A stretch of 64,000 nucleotides of DNA, taken from Sclerodactyla briareus. Lineage: Eukaryota; Echinodermata; Holothuroidea; Dendrochirotida; Sclerodactylidae. The notes below the pieces were generated by a model. It did not search any database. It was not told where the DNA came from and saw nothing but the letters and a program-made list of their open reading frames with translations. Every line of letters starts with the position of its first letter. Position 1 is the first letter of the stretch. The translations under genes and the position numbers were made by a program. The stretch spans positions 1-64,000 of the forward strand of contig JAODTK010005509.1 of the NCBI GenBank assembly GCA_026419785.1. Direction: 5' to 3'. This document shows positions 35,755 through 48,886 of the stretch, in pieces.

Positions 35755-36045
35755 TTTGTTACACTCCGCGCACTATGACTGCGCGGATGTATCACACCTA
35801 TAGAGCACGGCTATCTAATGACCATCCTGTTTATGGTGGAGGCATGGAGTATCATATGACGTTACTGATTCGTTGTTTGTGATAGGCTGAATTCTGCTTT
35901 AAATATGGGTGGATTCTTTCTCTGAATGCTTTTAATTCCGTTTCGATGTGTTGATTCTTTTTTCGATGGGTTTGATTTCTGTTTTTCGATGAGTTGATTC
36001 CAACTTTATGGATTTTTTACGGTTTCGCCGCTCCGGAGTTTAACC
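35755..36045 (-). repeat. Right arm of the 6.9-kb inverted-repeat pair
   Basis: This is the reverse-complement partner of 29116-29410. Shared words include GACTGCGCGGATGTATCACA (left arm complement GACTGCGCAGAGGTTGTATC), GAGCACGGCTAT and TCGATG(G/T)GTTGATTC. Its outer boundary, CCAACTTTATGGATTTTTTA, corresponds to the left arm around 29135-29155. Confidence 0.65.
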
Positions 36046-39000
36046 CTCGCACTTACTCGTCCTCCACCTCGCACCCGGAAGGCAGCATGGGCGTCAAAGG
36101 TGGGGGAACGGGGGGGGGGGCTGTCCCCCCCCTTTCAAAAGTGGGGGGGGATATCGTATCGTTTGTTCCCCCCCCCCCCACTTTTTTCCGGACCGTACTA
36201 AAAAAAATAGGCAACATGCCCGATTTTGTTTCACTTCTAAACTGATTCAATTTTTGTTTAACCAAACTAATCGCGTGAAATGTCTTAAGTCCACTATTCC
36301 ATGTGCGGCCCCTGGTGAAGATCTGGACCCTACTATGGCCGAAGTGGAAGGATAAACCCATGTTTCATCGAGTTCTCGAATTTTAAAATCGAATACCAAA
36401 AGTGCATATAATTTTTTCAAGTGTTTCGCGCCGAATGGCTTTTTCTCCAGCGTTGTATGCTTAAATATGGCTGTTGATTCGCATCATTTGTTTCACTCGA
36501 TTAATTTCAGAAGCCTTGGGGGAATAACGCCCCCCCCCCCATTTTTTTCTGAGATGAAAATGCGGGTCAATTCGTGTAAAATTGGAAGGGAAAAAGCAAG
36601 TTAAAAAAATGCCTGATTTTTTGCAGAATTTAACCGATAAATGCCGCTCGCAAAACATGCATTTTTTTCGCACGCTTCGCGAGCGCCGGTAGTTTCCAAT
36701 GAGTGACTTGTGATTCGGGTACAAATTTTCTGCTCCCAAATTGGAGTGGTTCCGTACGCTTATGTATTTTCCCTTCGATTCCACAACCGGAGACCGTTCG
36801 TATACCCCTGGATCCTAGCAAACAAAAGCCATAGTAGAAGGTAATAAAAATATACCATGTTTGGATACTCGGTAAATCATCTTAGTATGCACAATGAACA
36901 ACTTTTTTGTCCGTCTTACTCAAATCACCCATGTACATGGGGCTTTTTGAGCCGAGGTCCGAGGCCGCACTCTCGAGGCCGATGCTGAGGCGGCACACCT
37001 TCCGATGCCGAGGCCGAGACCGTGGCAATTAATATTAAGCCTGCAATTTTAAATTACCCTGTTTAAACGCATGAATAATTTTGTTTTGTCTTTCCCCATG
37101 GCTACAGCTCGTCATTATAATTAATATGGAACAAAATGGTTTTAAAGTCCCAAAAATGAGGAATTGAACAAACACAAGTTGGTATGCAACAAATTTTAGT
37201 CTTGAAGTCAGTACTGCAGAATGAAAGAAATATGAATGCACTTTTGCCATAACGGTGTATACTGTCTCATCAAATTCACCATCACCTAAATCTACTGTTG
37301 TATATACCACTTTAGCATATTCCATCCTACACAAGTTTGTGACGCTTCATAAGGGTGCAGACAGGTACTGGTCGTGGCAGAAGGCTTGCGTAAGGACGGC
37401 GCGTGCCGGGGGTGCAGGTGTTTCGATCAGGTCAAGTATTCCAGGCTCTGTTGGAGAAAGCTTGGGGCGCCGTGTTGCGGGCAGAGAGTTGATCGCGCCC
37501 CTATGGCTAATACTACTCTTCCACTAGCCGCAGTAACAAAGCTGGACCGATTACACATCCCTAGCCATTGATAAGCAGAGTACTCGATTCTGGCTGCACC
37601 ACCATCTCTGGCTTTTCCAAATGTTTGGAATTTCATAGCATATGACCTGCCCATCCTAATAATTTGTGTACGATTGGGCCCCCACCCCCCCAAACATTTT
37701 CAAATGAACATTTTCAAATGAAGGATTTGTATGTCTGAAGGCCATACACTCCATTCCATTCCCGGGCTGATTCCAATTGGTCGCGTTTCATATTCTGAAA
37801 CAATTCCATCCCTACTTCCCATCTAATCGAAATCTTGAGGTTTTCGGTCACTGAACACGTCAATTAGGCGGGATTTAACGACCTTAACCATTAACCAAAG
37901 TTTTTGGGGGCTAAACACTTATGAGTGTCCCGAAAAAACACATTTGTGGAAAGCGTCCCCAGGCTAATTAGTAACTTTATATTTTACGTTACAATAACTA
38001 ATTAAGATTCGAACTCGTCTAACATCGCTCTTCTTCCGTCTCAATCGCTACGTTTGCCTGTCGAACACGTCAAACAACGTACAGAATAACGGTTTCCCCG
38101 AATAACGTCGATGACTTTGAATGTGTGTTCCAGACAGCGTTGGGTATCCAATCACTCGCGGAGACCAAACTGGGCTACCCAAGAAGAGATTTTGAGGAAC
38201 GCGTGTGATCGTCTGACTGACCATTAACCGCAGATATCAAAGAAAACACTCTTTTTCCCAGAGGCAAGTCTACTGACCAACATGACTAGAACAACAGCAC
38301 TAACAAACGCCGCGAATGTCCATCCCACTAACAATGAGGCAGATAACTGACCATTCCGAACTGAACGAATACGAGATATGTTCCCTATACTTTGCACATC
38401 CTCTTTCGGATTTTTGACACGTCCTATATCCTCCGCTAATCCTCTCCCCTACGCCGAATAGAGCGTTTTCTGTGTTAAGAAGACTAAACCTACCTGAGAA
38501 ATGCCATGGGTCAGACTCGACTGTCGTCACGGTCCTTAGCTTTGATGGCATGGCAGAAAGATTTTCATGTGGACATTCTAGATATCATTGCTAAATCAGC
38601 AGCAAGTGCGATCACCGCCTGAAAGCTAAACTGACTTTGTTCTGGGGCTAATGTCCACCGGGGTCGTATAGTTGGGTTGTCAGTTGAATACCCCTCTGAT
38701 AATTGAAACAAAGGCTTTACAAATTGTACTTTGAAATTTGAAATTTGAGATCCAGCTGCTCGGGTTTTTTTATTTCCCGTTTTATTGGTAATGTTGGAAC
38801 ATTAGTAGTCCGACCCCCATGTATTCGTTTAACATTATTACGGATTTCCCCCAGACCGCACGAATTATGGAATTATTTGTTAAACGTGCTAAAAAACATA
38901 CTGAAATTCAGAAGTAGCACTTTTTGCGTGCATGAGGGATTGAAATACGTAAGATACCACCATTTGCATCTAATCAAAGTTATTCTTGAAAAAAATCTCA

Positions 39001-42000
39001 ACGGGTGGAGGGACCCCCCTCCCCCTAGACCCCCCCCCCCATATCAGTCACATGACATTTGCCCCCCCCCCCCCCTAACCCCACAAAAAACAAAAATCCC
39101 TAAAGCCGCCCCTGGCAGTCTAAGCAATCATTCACTCCCAAACCCACTGATCAAAAACTCAACCCTAACGAAAAAAAACAACCACCACCAAAGGACCTAC
39201 AGACATGCCTTAGTGATAAACGACGGCCTTGACTGCCTTGACGTTTGTTGACCTCAGATGACCTTTGGCCTAACCGTTCACCATCCACCCACCCTCCGCC
39301 AATCCTCGACCATACTGCTGTTAGGTACACCGTACTCTCAGTCAAGTCTCAATGCCAATATGATCCGATGTTACTCTAGCCTGATTAACTTGTCATTCTT
39401 ACCACCTTTTTTTTACATCACAGATACGCAACCATAATATGCAATTTCGGTACCTGTCACGTGACACAACACATTGTGAAAACCATTAAAATACGGCGGA
39501 ACCACCCCAGCGGTTATCCTGCTTTCCATGATTCAGCTGCAGTACAGTTACAATTAAAAATTGCGTCATACTTGGTAGACGTGTACTGCTCTGTGAACAG
39601 GTTACAGAGTCAACGTTTGGTAAATCTTTTACTTTGTACCCGCTGACACAACACTGAAAATCTGGGTTAAAGTGAGTATTTCCTTTAACGAACATAGAAA
39701 TAATGATAAGTGTAAAATTATCGATGCAAGCATTGTGGTATTCTTACTGACTGCCAGAAATATTTCGCCGATATCCTAACCATAACATTACATTTAGCCT
39801 TCCAATTACAACGCTGCTGGGTATCACCGTTATGTGACATACTTAGCCTAACCAGCAGCGTTAGGCCTAGGCTAGTCAGCGACGTAGCGCTAGTTTAGCG
39901 TTAGAAATATAATTAAGTTACATTAGCACACGCTGCCCTACTTCTATTGCCTAAATGTCTGTAGTGATTCTCCACGGTGACGCTGCTCTTCTCATTGGCC
40001 TGTAGGTATGTCGAGCCTCACACTGCCACAACTAGCCTAGGACCTAGGCCCAGGCTAGGCCTACCACTTACCAAACAAGGATCCACGAGAAAATATGTTC
40101 TGCAGACTCCCATGTTACTAATACAGACAGTGTTCAATTTGAAGAAGCCCTAAGGGAGTATCTAGCAACGGGTGTACTCATTTCATAGAGGCACTTTTAG
40201 GGCCACTGATTTTCTGCTTGACAAAAAGGCGAATTCCGTTTTCACCTTCCAATTCCATTTTTACCAGATCCACTTTTTCCGATTTCCATAGGATTCCATG
40301 TCGAATAAAAGAGCCAACTTTTTTGTTGATTTTTGGAACTGCTCTCTCCCGCCATCCCAGGCATATTAACAAAGCAGTCGCCATGGATAAGAATTACTTG
40401 CTGCAAGACATGATCAAAATAAAAAAAATATAAATATTCCTTCGTGTTCAAACTATTTTATTTCATTATATTTTCAAGTTGTGGTATTGTTCTTTTGCAA
40501 TTCCTATTACAGTAACTTTAACCTGTTCACAAATCGTTACAGAACTATTTTTTAAGCTTCCCTTTTGTTTAACAGATTTTAAAAGGTATAAACAGGATTG
40601 ATTTTGTTTGTACAACTAGCCTATGCTGCAAGCGAACTTGAATGAGCTGTGAGGCAATATTATTCGTTGAAAGTATCTTGCGTGGTGGAGGGCTAGATCT
40701 GTGTTAACCAAGTGTGCCCCTCGCAAGAGCGCTATTCATTATCATAAAATTGTCATTTTCTGTTGTTGCACTGTATTTACTTCGCTACAGCATAATAAAT
40801 GATTGATTGTTCCTGCGGCGAGTCTGTGAAAGTCGATCGTATGCCATGCAGGGTTCAGGACTTTAATTAAAAACTGTTAAAGCCGCATTCATGTGATTGG
40901 GGGGTGCAGTAGAACGGGCGGAGATCATTTTTCTGCTCTTCTCTGACTCCTTTTGTTATGCTGTTCATACGTACAAAAAGGAACAAATTGTGCGGCAATA
41001 TTGCAGTGCAGGGGAATTAAAACGTAACACAGGTCAGCGCGAGGTTTTTTCACGAGCTGGGAGGCCTTGTTATTTTCGGCCAACATTCCGAGTCGCTACT
41101 CACCACAAGATTAAATGTAGTTGTTCGAAGGGGTATGTCCCAACTTGAAATATTTCGGCTGCCGGAGGAGGGGCAGGTGGGGATAGGGAGCATAGTCAAC
41201 AGCCTATTTTGGTTGAGGGGTTTGGGCTGTTGTTTGTTAGAAGTAGCAAGTGTTTTCAAATTTTATTAGGTGGAAAAACTGGAGAAAAGGTATTTCTTGT
41301 ATATATTACACTCAGGTTGCGATAAGAAGTCACAATTCTGATGATTTTCCGTACACAATCGGGTTATTCCGTTTTCTTCCGTGTTTTTCTGTCAAAATCA
41401 CGGTGGATCGCGGAAAAATCGGTGGCCCTACACTTTTGTTATATGAAATTCCAATTAAAATCAGATTTTTCCAACTCTATGAGGCCGTTTTACGATTCCG
41501 AAACACAGCTCCATTGCAAAACAGTGGTGGCGCTAGGATTGAGATTTTGAGGGGAAAATCCCCTTCAGGAAAAAATTTGGGAGGGGATCTGACAGAGGGG
41601 GGGGGGGGGGGGTTTTTTTCTGTTTTTTTGAGGGATTTCTAGAATTGTTGATTAGCTGTCAGCTAGCCATATGCAGTGCCATCGCATTTTGCGATGAGAT
41701 TCTCAGCAGGGTATATGTCAGCCACCAAAGCCCAGTTGATGAACAATTGTGTTCTATTCACAACTCACTTACCCCACTTACGTCGATGAAAGCAATGGGT
41801 GATTTATCGCTTTGAAAACGAGTAAATTATACCAAGATGCTTCATGAACTTAAAAGTTCAATGGCAAAATAAGAAGGATGTTAGGGTTGCCAGCCTGGAC
41901 TACTGTAAAGGATTGCCAGATGTTCAATGGCTTGGGGGTGGGGTGCAAAGGTGCAATATGGGGTAAGTATTCGTACGTGCCACAGAGTCACACAACCAGG

Positions 42001-44341
42001 TAAGTTTCGTGGAAGGCTGTGTCTGTTCTCAGGATTATTAAACAACAGCACTACAGTCATGCGGCTCTAGGACTTCCAATCCTAAACCCCCCCCTTTCCA
42101 CAAAGAATCAGCCAGCCCATGGAACCCCCACCCCGTTCCCACTTTGCACCCTCTGTGACGGCGGGCATTTGCAACTGACCCAAACAGATTTAAGCCTAAG
42201 GTCAGCGCTGGTTCCTTGAGAAGGATGTCGAGATTTTCTACAGGTAGCTTGCACCTCGCGCCTAATTAGTTCAGTGTGTCTAGCCAGTATCATCACTCAT
42301 CTCGAGTGATGAGCCAATCTCCCAAATCCTGCCAAACCTGTCCCCACCCTTGAATCTTATCGCCTCCCCAAGCGAGTTGCATGAATCCAGCACAATCAAC
42401 TGTGAATTAGTTCGAATACTTTCGATTTAGCGGGCCTGGTTGCCCAACATTGTAACGAACCACCAAAAACAAACCACCAAAACACACTAGCCTGGCTAGC
42501 CTGCAGTGTACTAAACACAGTACAGTATAAAAAAAAAAAAGCCTAAATCTAGCAAATATGATTGTGGAGGGCCTACTGGAAGGCGCGGAGATTGGACTGA
42601 TTCTCAAAAATACTGAAAAAATCTTACACCTAGCTTGAAGTGAGCTAGTAAAATAGAATTTTATGTTCCTATTGTGACCTCGAGCATTTACCCAAAAAAG
42701 TTTGTTATGTTTGCGATTCCAGAACTTAGCAGGAAGTAACATTAGCCTCAGCTCCGACCAAACAGTATACAGTGAGTGTGGAACGATTGGGGTAGATATG
42801 ACAAGTCATGTGATGTGCACTGTACATCTTCTTTCATTCTACGGTGGACATCCAATTAAGGACATTGGGTCTTCAAATAATATTAGGCAATACATATTTC
42901 TCAATAAAAATAGCTTTTAAAAGTAACTCCCTGATTCTTGCAGTTCACGTACCTTGAATTTATGAGATATGTAGGACAATGCTATAAATTAGTGTTGTTG
43001 ATGCCTGTAGGCTAAGATTGAAGCTGTTTAGGATACGTCTAATTAGTTTGCTTTCGTGGCTGAAACGTAACAGACTTTTCAATTGTTTCAAAAACTTGAT
43101 TTTGTTATTATCTGGCATACGTCCATAACGGGCCGTTTTGGGATTATTACTCTTGAACCCCGATTGTCAAATGATTGGCAATGCTTATGGTGGAAGCCCA
43201 CAACCCACATATGGGAAAATTCACGAAATCATCTTGCTTTGAATACATGTACTATGAGTATGACTAAGTAAATGCTCTGAAGTGTATGTCCATAAAGCTG
43301 GAATTGTTCATGTGCTGGGAAGCGAGCCTATGTGTATCAAATTATGCTCAGTACCGTGCATATGCTGTGTGTTTAAGCGCTGCTATGCTGGGGACAGCAG
43401 TCACACAGAAAGTTGTCAGTGAGAAAGCCATCTCAGTGCTGATTGGCTATAGTGGAATGACTTCTTTGTATTCACAGAAATTATCATGGAATTCTCATTT
43501 TTGCCACTGCCAGCACAAGTAACCCAGGTGGGTATGATCCAACTTAGGTTGCGGAGTATTTAACCGCAGCATGAATAGTAAGATGGCTATGATTCAATCA
43601 TGCTAATGCTGAGTCACGTCTTAGTCACCATGATGAAAATGAACAATTTAGAAGATGACATAATATATGTCAATACGAGGAACTTCAAGAAGTTCATAAG
43701 AGTTTATGTCAAGCAACTAAAATAATCAGTTCAGGGCAGGGCTCAATTTTTATGGTTGTCCGATCATCCAAGACAACTAGACGTTCCTGAGACTGTGACT
43801 GAGAACAACCAATGTGGGACTTTTTTATTGTCTTACAGACAACTACTGTACATCAGTCTATGCAGTTATTATCAAAGACGCATCATACACTGTTTTGTGA
43901 GGAAAAACTGGCACAGACAAATTTTGGTTTACTTTTCTCCACGATCATATCATTGTGAAAATAGGCAGCCAGTCCAATACTCAAATTTGCCTCATTGAGG
44001 CAACTTTGAACTTCTCTTCACCACATCTGAGAGAAAATGTATATAGTCGCAGTAACATGGTAGTGTCCGCTTCTGGTCCTGGTCAAAAGTTTTGGGTCCT
44101 CTGGACAATGCATTGGAGAGCTGTGCACTAACTAAGAATCAAAAAGTTTTTTTTTTTTATGGCAAGGTACTGTAGCTCTCATTCTGGGACTAGTTTTAGG
44201 CTTTTGGAAAACTGCAGCTAGTTGCCTCTCAGGCATGTGCTCGCATGAGTGAGTTCAGAATTAGTTCTCGGAATAACTCATGCAAACCTACTTCATTTAA
44301 TATACTGCAGAGATTAATCTCTGAAGTAAGCCGTGCTGAAT
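36046..44341. other. No recognisable gene upstream of SEC23; scattered repeat ends
   Basis: Poly-G/C paired blocks occur at 36100-36180. A GAGGCCGA-type short repeat is at 36950-37020. A CCCCCCC-rich segment ending GCCGCCCCTGGCAG (39103-39116, complement like a hAT-type end) is at 39000-39116, and another CAGTGGTGGCGCTAGGATT start is at 41522. No exon of a known family was recognised, and no promoter motif can be assigned. Confidence 0.45.
41522..41640 (+). repeat. Solo hAT-like end with poly-G
   Basis: CAGTGGTGGCGCTAGGATTG is nearly identical to the left end at 729 (CAGTGGTGGCGCCAGGATTT). It is followed by GGGGAAAATCCCC and a poly-G run of about 17. No partner end was found within a few kilobases. 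Confidence 0.5.
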
Positions 44342-44555
44342 ATGGCCACCTACCAGGAGTTCATCAGCAAAAACGAGAAGGGATGGGTCCGAGTTCACAT
44401 GGACGTCTGGCCTTCAGCCGGCCTGGAGGTACAGGATGGTCTGTCGCATAACAGGCCTGTACACACCACTGAAAGAACGTCCAGACCTTCCGCCAATCCA
44501 GTTGACCCTGTTCTCTGTGGCCAGGTCCACATGTAGGCCATCTTAATCCATTTTG
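44342..44555 (+). CDS. SEC23: SEC23 exon 1 (start codon, beta-barrel, first zinc-finger Cys pair)
   Basis: The ATG at 44342 begins M-A-T-Y-Q-E-F-I, the usual SEC23 N-terminus (M-x-T-Y-x-E-F-I). A VWPS motif follows. In a second frame comes LYTPLKERPDLPPIQ, one of the most conserved SEC23 segments, then DPVLCG in a third frame and a final Cys-Arg-A-I-L. The exon ends at TTTTG before GTGAGT (44556). The segment therefore needs about five one-base slips to read as one protein. The length, 214 bases, is close to the roughly 220 expected. The first two zinc-binding Cys residues fall here. No in-frame stop is shared by all frames. Confidence 0.85.
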
Positions 44556-45659
44556 GTGAGTTTAGTAAATGGTTAGCAGGGATACTATTACAACTGACTC
44601 CTGAACAATGGGGTCAATTCTCTCATATGAGCCACCCACAAACATGATTTAGAGTGATGCCTGCTTGACTGGTTTCCCTCTTACGACCGTGAATGACCCT
44701 TGACCTAACACAAGAGCTAGAGGACTCGATCAAGACTTCGAATTTAATTGGTATGCAAGCTTCCTTATGGGATCCAGAATCACTATGTTCGTGGTGTAGA
44801 TTGGGTAGGGCCCGGGAGATCCGCGTTATAAAATGCGTGAAGTCGCGTGTCAACTCGGTCAAAGTTGGTCAGTTTCCTTCCCCATCGCAGATCGCCCTTT
44901 CCGTGCAATTCCGCGCCATGTTACCTGTTCCGCGAAAGTCGGCTTTCCGATTCGAGCGCAACAAACTACTTGGAATTCACTTACAAAGTTTTAAACTGCT
45001 CCCTGAAATACCTAGAACTCTGGAGGGTAGTATACAGAAAGTAATAGTGGTATCTTATATGACTATATTCTCATCACAATAGCCATGTTGAACTGGCATG
45101 CACCGCATGTACACCAACCACAATAGGGTCTAGCACGGGACAGGAACGGGCGATCTCAACCATATGGCGCAAATCGACAATCGTACAGGTTGGCTGAGCC
45201 GATCCATCCAATTAACAGCACGCTGTGTCTCCACTGCAGGATTCACTGTGCCCCCTTTTTTGACCAATGCACATAGAATCAGGTGTCCATGGGTGGTAAC
45301 AAATACCACCCGACATTGTGTCAAACTACGCACACAGTAATACTTGGCTTCTCTAAACATCGCTCTTTCTCGCCGCTTATGGTCAGAATAGGAACATAAA
45401 TCAAGGGCAAGGCACTTAACCCCATCGACTTACCACGTGTAGCGTGTCTTGCTGTCGCAGACGTAAGTAATTAATTCCATCCAATGGCTCTAAACTCTCC
45501 ACAGTTAGATATCAGCAGCACACACGCCATCCTCATTGGTTCATTGTCAGCACGAAGTCACGGTCCCCACTGCACAGGGGCACCGTGCGGTTCTCGGCGC
45601 TGTTGTAGCAATTCTTGGAAACGTAACCGCGGCTGTCTTTCTTGTTGATGAAGGACGAG

Positions 45660-45950
45660 ATCGGGGACAATTAAAGACTGAATATAATTTCAAAGGCTGT
45701 GGTGAGTGTATCCAAACTCAGATTAAATGAACGATCAAAGTTTTGACAAGGGAATTGAGATTGCAAGGAAACAGAGACTGCAACTTGATTTCCGTGATAG
45801 ACAAGAACAATTAAATACTGAATATAATTTCAAAGGCTTTGGTGAGTGTATCCAACTCTATATCAAATAAACGATCGCAGTTTCAACAAAGGGAGTTGAG
45901 ATTGAAAAGAAACGGAGACTGCAACTTCTGTGATAGACAAGCACAATTCT
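45660..45950. repeat. About 140-bp tandem duplication in SEC23 intron 1
   Basis: Two consecutive units share GACTGAATATAATTTCAAAG or its variant, GGTGAGTGTATCCAA, AATGAACGATC-like words and GGAAACAGAGACTGCAACTT. Starts are near 45668 and 45807. No coding function is visible. The rest of intron 1 (44556-46382) shows a decayed copy of the roughly 285-bp repeat near 46050-46280. Confidence 0.75.
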
Positions 45951-46049
45951 CGCGTAATCCGCAATTCTTCTGAAATTCCGCACTGACTCCCCAAATTTTT
46001 GTGCATGGCGTGTTATTTTCGGTGATCGCAGATTCTCCCGGGCCTAAGA

Positions 46050-46280
46050 TTGGGGGTTATTCTTGGTAACAAAAATTTAAAAAAATTGATATTTTGGCTA
46101 GTTTGGGCTTGTGACCACAATAACTTGACCACACCTGAATGTATCAAGCTCCTCATATTGATTACATGAATTCCTATTGTTTTAAGGTCATTGTTGAGGT
46201 CAACAGAGGTCAAAATCTGTAAAACCTATGAACATGATAAGTCAAGAATGCTCAGGATTAGTCAAGGAATCAGCCCTTTG
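46050..46280 (+). repeat. Copy of the ~285-bp AGGTCA-rich intronic repeat
   Basis: Shares GGCTTGTGACCACAATAACTTGACCACACCTGAATG-type wording, CTATTGTTTTAAGGTCATTG, GAGGTCAACAGAGGTCAAA and TGAACATGATAAGTCAAGAATGC with the copies at 55080-55760 and 59290-59790 (only short parts quoted). Confidence 0.75.
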
Positions 46281-46382
46281 GCATTCTGGTTTTTAAATTT
46301 CAACCCTGATAGACTTAGAGCGACACCAAACATCGACTATTGTCAGTGATTTCATGAAGTCGTTCTCTTTCAATTGTTGCAG

Positions 46383-46437
46383 CCAAGTCGACTACAGAGT
46401 AAGTAGGACCTGCAACTTCTGCTTCCAAAGGAACCAG
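46383..46437 (+). CDS. SEC23: SEC23 exon 2 (second zinc-finger Cys pair)
   Basis: Acceptor TTGTTGCAG, donor CAG|GTAATT. The 55 bases complete the Cys codon split by intron 1 and read QVDYRVSRTCNFCFQRNQ in one frame. The family pattern is C-QVDYRAK.W.CNFC.QRNQ, so the CxxC pair that closes the zinc finger is intact. One residue between R and the first Cys is missing (RVSR where RAKVW is usual). This is a 3-base net loss that could be real or a sequencing slip. An internal GTAAGT (46399-46404) is a potential cryptic donor. Confidence 0.9.
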
Positions 46438-46796
46438 GTAATTTGTATGCCTCATTTATTACTGACAATTTCCATGTGGGATGTTGTACAAACCCATGTT
46501 GGCATTCCACTGCATCCCATCTAAATGCATCTGGATTAAAATGCTGCCACCACTGAACATTGGAGTTCATGGGCTGTCTATTGTCAGAGCAACTTTTGAA
46601 TTATTTGTGATCTAGGTGCATCGGGACACCAAATGCATTGAGATGAGCGCTTTTGTTTTTGCACTTGGATCATCTGAAATGCAGTGCAACCTAAAATAGG
46701 CTTGTATGACGTCCCTAAGTGTTCACAGGAAGGCCTGCTAACAATTATGTTGTGTGTCTATTGCATTACCCTATCAGCAGGAAGGTGGATACGCTG

Positions 46797-46872
46797 GTCG
46801 GTGCTGGTTGGTGGTAGCCACCACTCAGCCTGAGCAACCAGCACTCACCGCAAATTCATGTCTTTCCAACCA
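46797..46872. repeat. Imperfect hairpin in SEC23 intron 2
   Basis: GTCGGTGCTGGTTGGTGGTA and the partly complementary CAACCAGCACTCACC/CCAACCAGCACTGC form an imperfect inverted repeat of about 70 bases with two right-hand partners. No known RNA family recognised. Confidence 0.4.
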
Positions 46873-47739
46873 GCACTGCAATAATAAAATTCATAGAATC
46901 TTTTTTTTAACCCTTGAAACAACAGTCAGATGCCATTATTGTCACCTGATTAGAATATTGACTGCAATTTGAATCAATTTCAGCCGGCCCTAGAATTGGC
47001 TTAGCTATCATTCCACGCGTCAGTTTAGTTCAGTGCAAAAAAATTGTATTAGTGGGATATGCATTTGCCGTGTCATCACTGATCAGGAGTGTCACAGCCA
47101 GAGGTTGTGGAAGAAGGCTCTTGTTTGCTGCACAATTTCTCAATAATGTTTGACAAATGATGCAATGTAGTCTACATTTACTGAGTTTCGAGAAATAAAT
47201 CATGCAATTTTAGACTCTGTTAACTTCAGAATGACCTCCACTTTCATCAGGACAAGATGTTGGCCACCAAATTCCACCAACTCCGACAAAATTTCAGTTG
47301 AAATTGAAATATGCAAATCATTGTTCCCGAATTGAGAGGGCGACACCCCATTTCTGAACTCATTCATGATTTCTTTCTCTATGCCAACCTTGCCGGAGTA
47401 TCCAACTGATGCCTGAAGCTCTGTGGACATAGACATTGACACGGAACCATAACCTCCTGGACACGAGCTTTGCAGGGATATGACCACGAGTACAGTATAC
47501 TTTACAGTCATGTGTCTCGCTTGAATAGCATGTTGATTGAGAATGCCAATCATCTTCCACCATACTGTATGGCTATAATGTATTTCCTACATTAGTATAG
47601 CAGAAAACTTACCCACTTACTTGGACTCTTCAATTCTGGCATCCTCACATAGGAGACTAGTTTCGGTAAATGAGTTCTACTCCTTTCCAACTGGATGGAT
47701 CCTTGCATCATTGCTGAAATAATATGCTTCCTTACCTAC

Positions 47740-47800
47740 ATTGAAACATGTAAGGAGAGGGGGGGGGGGGCGGGATACTTAGAGGGGGAGGGGCTAAGAT
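47740..47800. repeat. G-rich tract in SEC23 intron 2
   Basis: GAGAGGGGGGGGGGGGCGGG followed by GAGGGGGAGGGG, a purine/G-rich stretch able in principle to form a G-quadruplex. No other feature was recognised in 46438-48166 apart from the hairpin above. Confidence 0.6.
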
Positions 47801-48079
47801 TCATACATGAAATTTGATTAATTCCAGGGGAGATCTTGATTTGTCTAGCAGTGCCAATGCCTTCAAGACTGGTTGTGACTTGCTCTGGTAGGTTCTGGGT
47901 TCTCTCTCTATGGATGACAAGGCGTGAGGATCTTGCTGAACTAACTCATCTCACCTTACCCAGAAGGGTGGTGCAATGCCTATTCTCTCATATTGTTGGT
48001 TGGTTCATTGCCTTATTTGAACATGTCAGAGTAAAAACACAATAGCCGGACAATGTAGGCTATATTGTGTGTGGTGTGA

Positions 48080-48265
<186 letters not shown>

Positions 48266-48650
48266 TAATTACATTTCACTCCAATCCCTACTTGGAGGCT
48301 GTTAAGAGTCAATCGCAGCGTTGTCTGGTACTCCAGTTTTCCCCACCTGTTCTCTTACTACGGAAATGCAAATCTTCCCAGGTTATTTACAATATGGGGG
48401 ACATTTTTAGTTTTGTGTCATCCAGTGGTAAACACATAGTTAATTATTATGTATACTGGTAATAGGGGGTGCACGTGGGGTGTTCAGTCACCATACAAAG
48501 TCCTGCTATTGCTCCTTGAAATGTGCCGTCAAACCTAGCTGGACACTAGCGGCCTCTTATTTTCATGAAATCTTGTACCAAACCCCGATGGTGATAACGG
48601 TATTAGGAACAGGTCATACACACAATAGCTTGATATTCCTTCTGGTCCAG

Positions 48651-48886
48651 CGTGCCCACCCGAGCGCCGCTCATTTTCCTCATCGTCCCTTGATACTTGT
48701 ATGGGAGGGAAGATGATCTACCAGCGCTGAAGATTCATTTCAGATGTCTTTGAGTCTGCTGCCCCCCAAATGCCCTGATAGGGCTGATCACCTTCGGGAG
48801 GATGGTCCAGGTCCTGAGCTTGGCTGCGAGGGGGTCTCCAATGCTAACGTCTTCAGGGGGACCAGACCTCAATGCCAAACAGATCA
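48651..48886 (+). CDS. SEC23: SEC23 exon 4 (trunk), several frame slips
   Basis: Acceptor TGGTCCAG at 48650. Across three frames one reads RAPLIFLIV, a DTCMG-like step, EDDLPALK, MSLSLLPP, NALIGLITFGRMVQV, ELGCEGVSNANVFRGT and NAKQI, in the order seen in all SEC23 proteins. The total, 236 bases, is one short of the 237 expected, so the slips nearly cancel. At least five single-base indels are needed. The donor is uncertain: CAGATCA|GTTGTA at 48886 is the only GT in the right place, or a G has been lost before TTGTAC. Confidence 0.88.

Noticed and set aside
37374-37571. Cys-rich short ORF (seven Cys in about 40 residues)
   Set aside because: The spacing matches no knottin, EGF or zinc-finger pattern, it has no signal peptide, and a similar-length ORF is open on the other strand.
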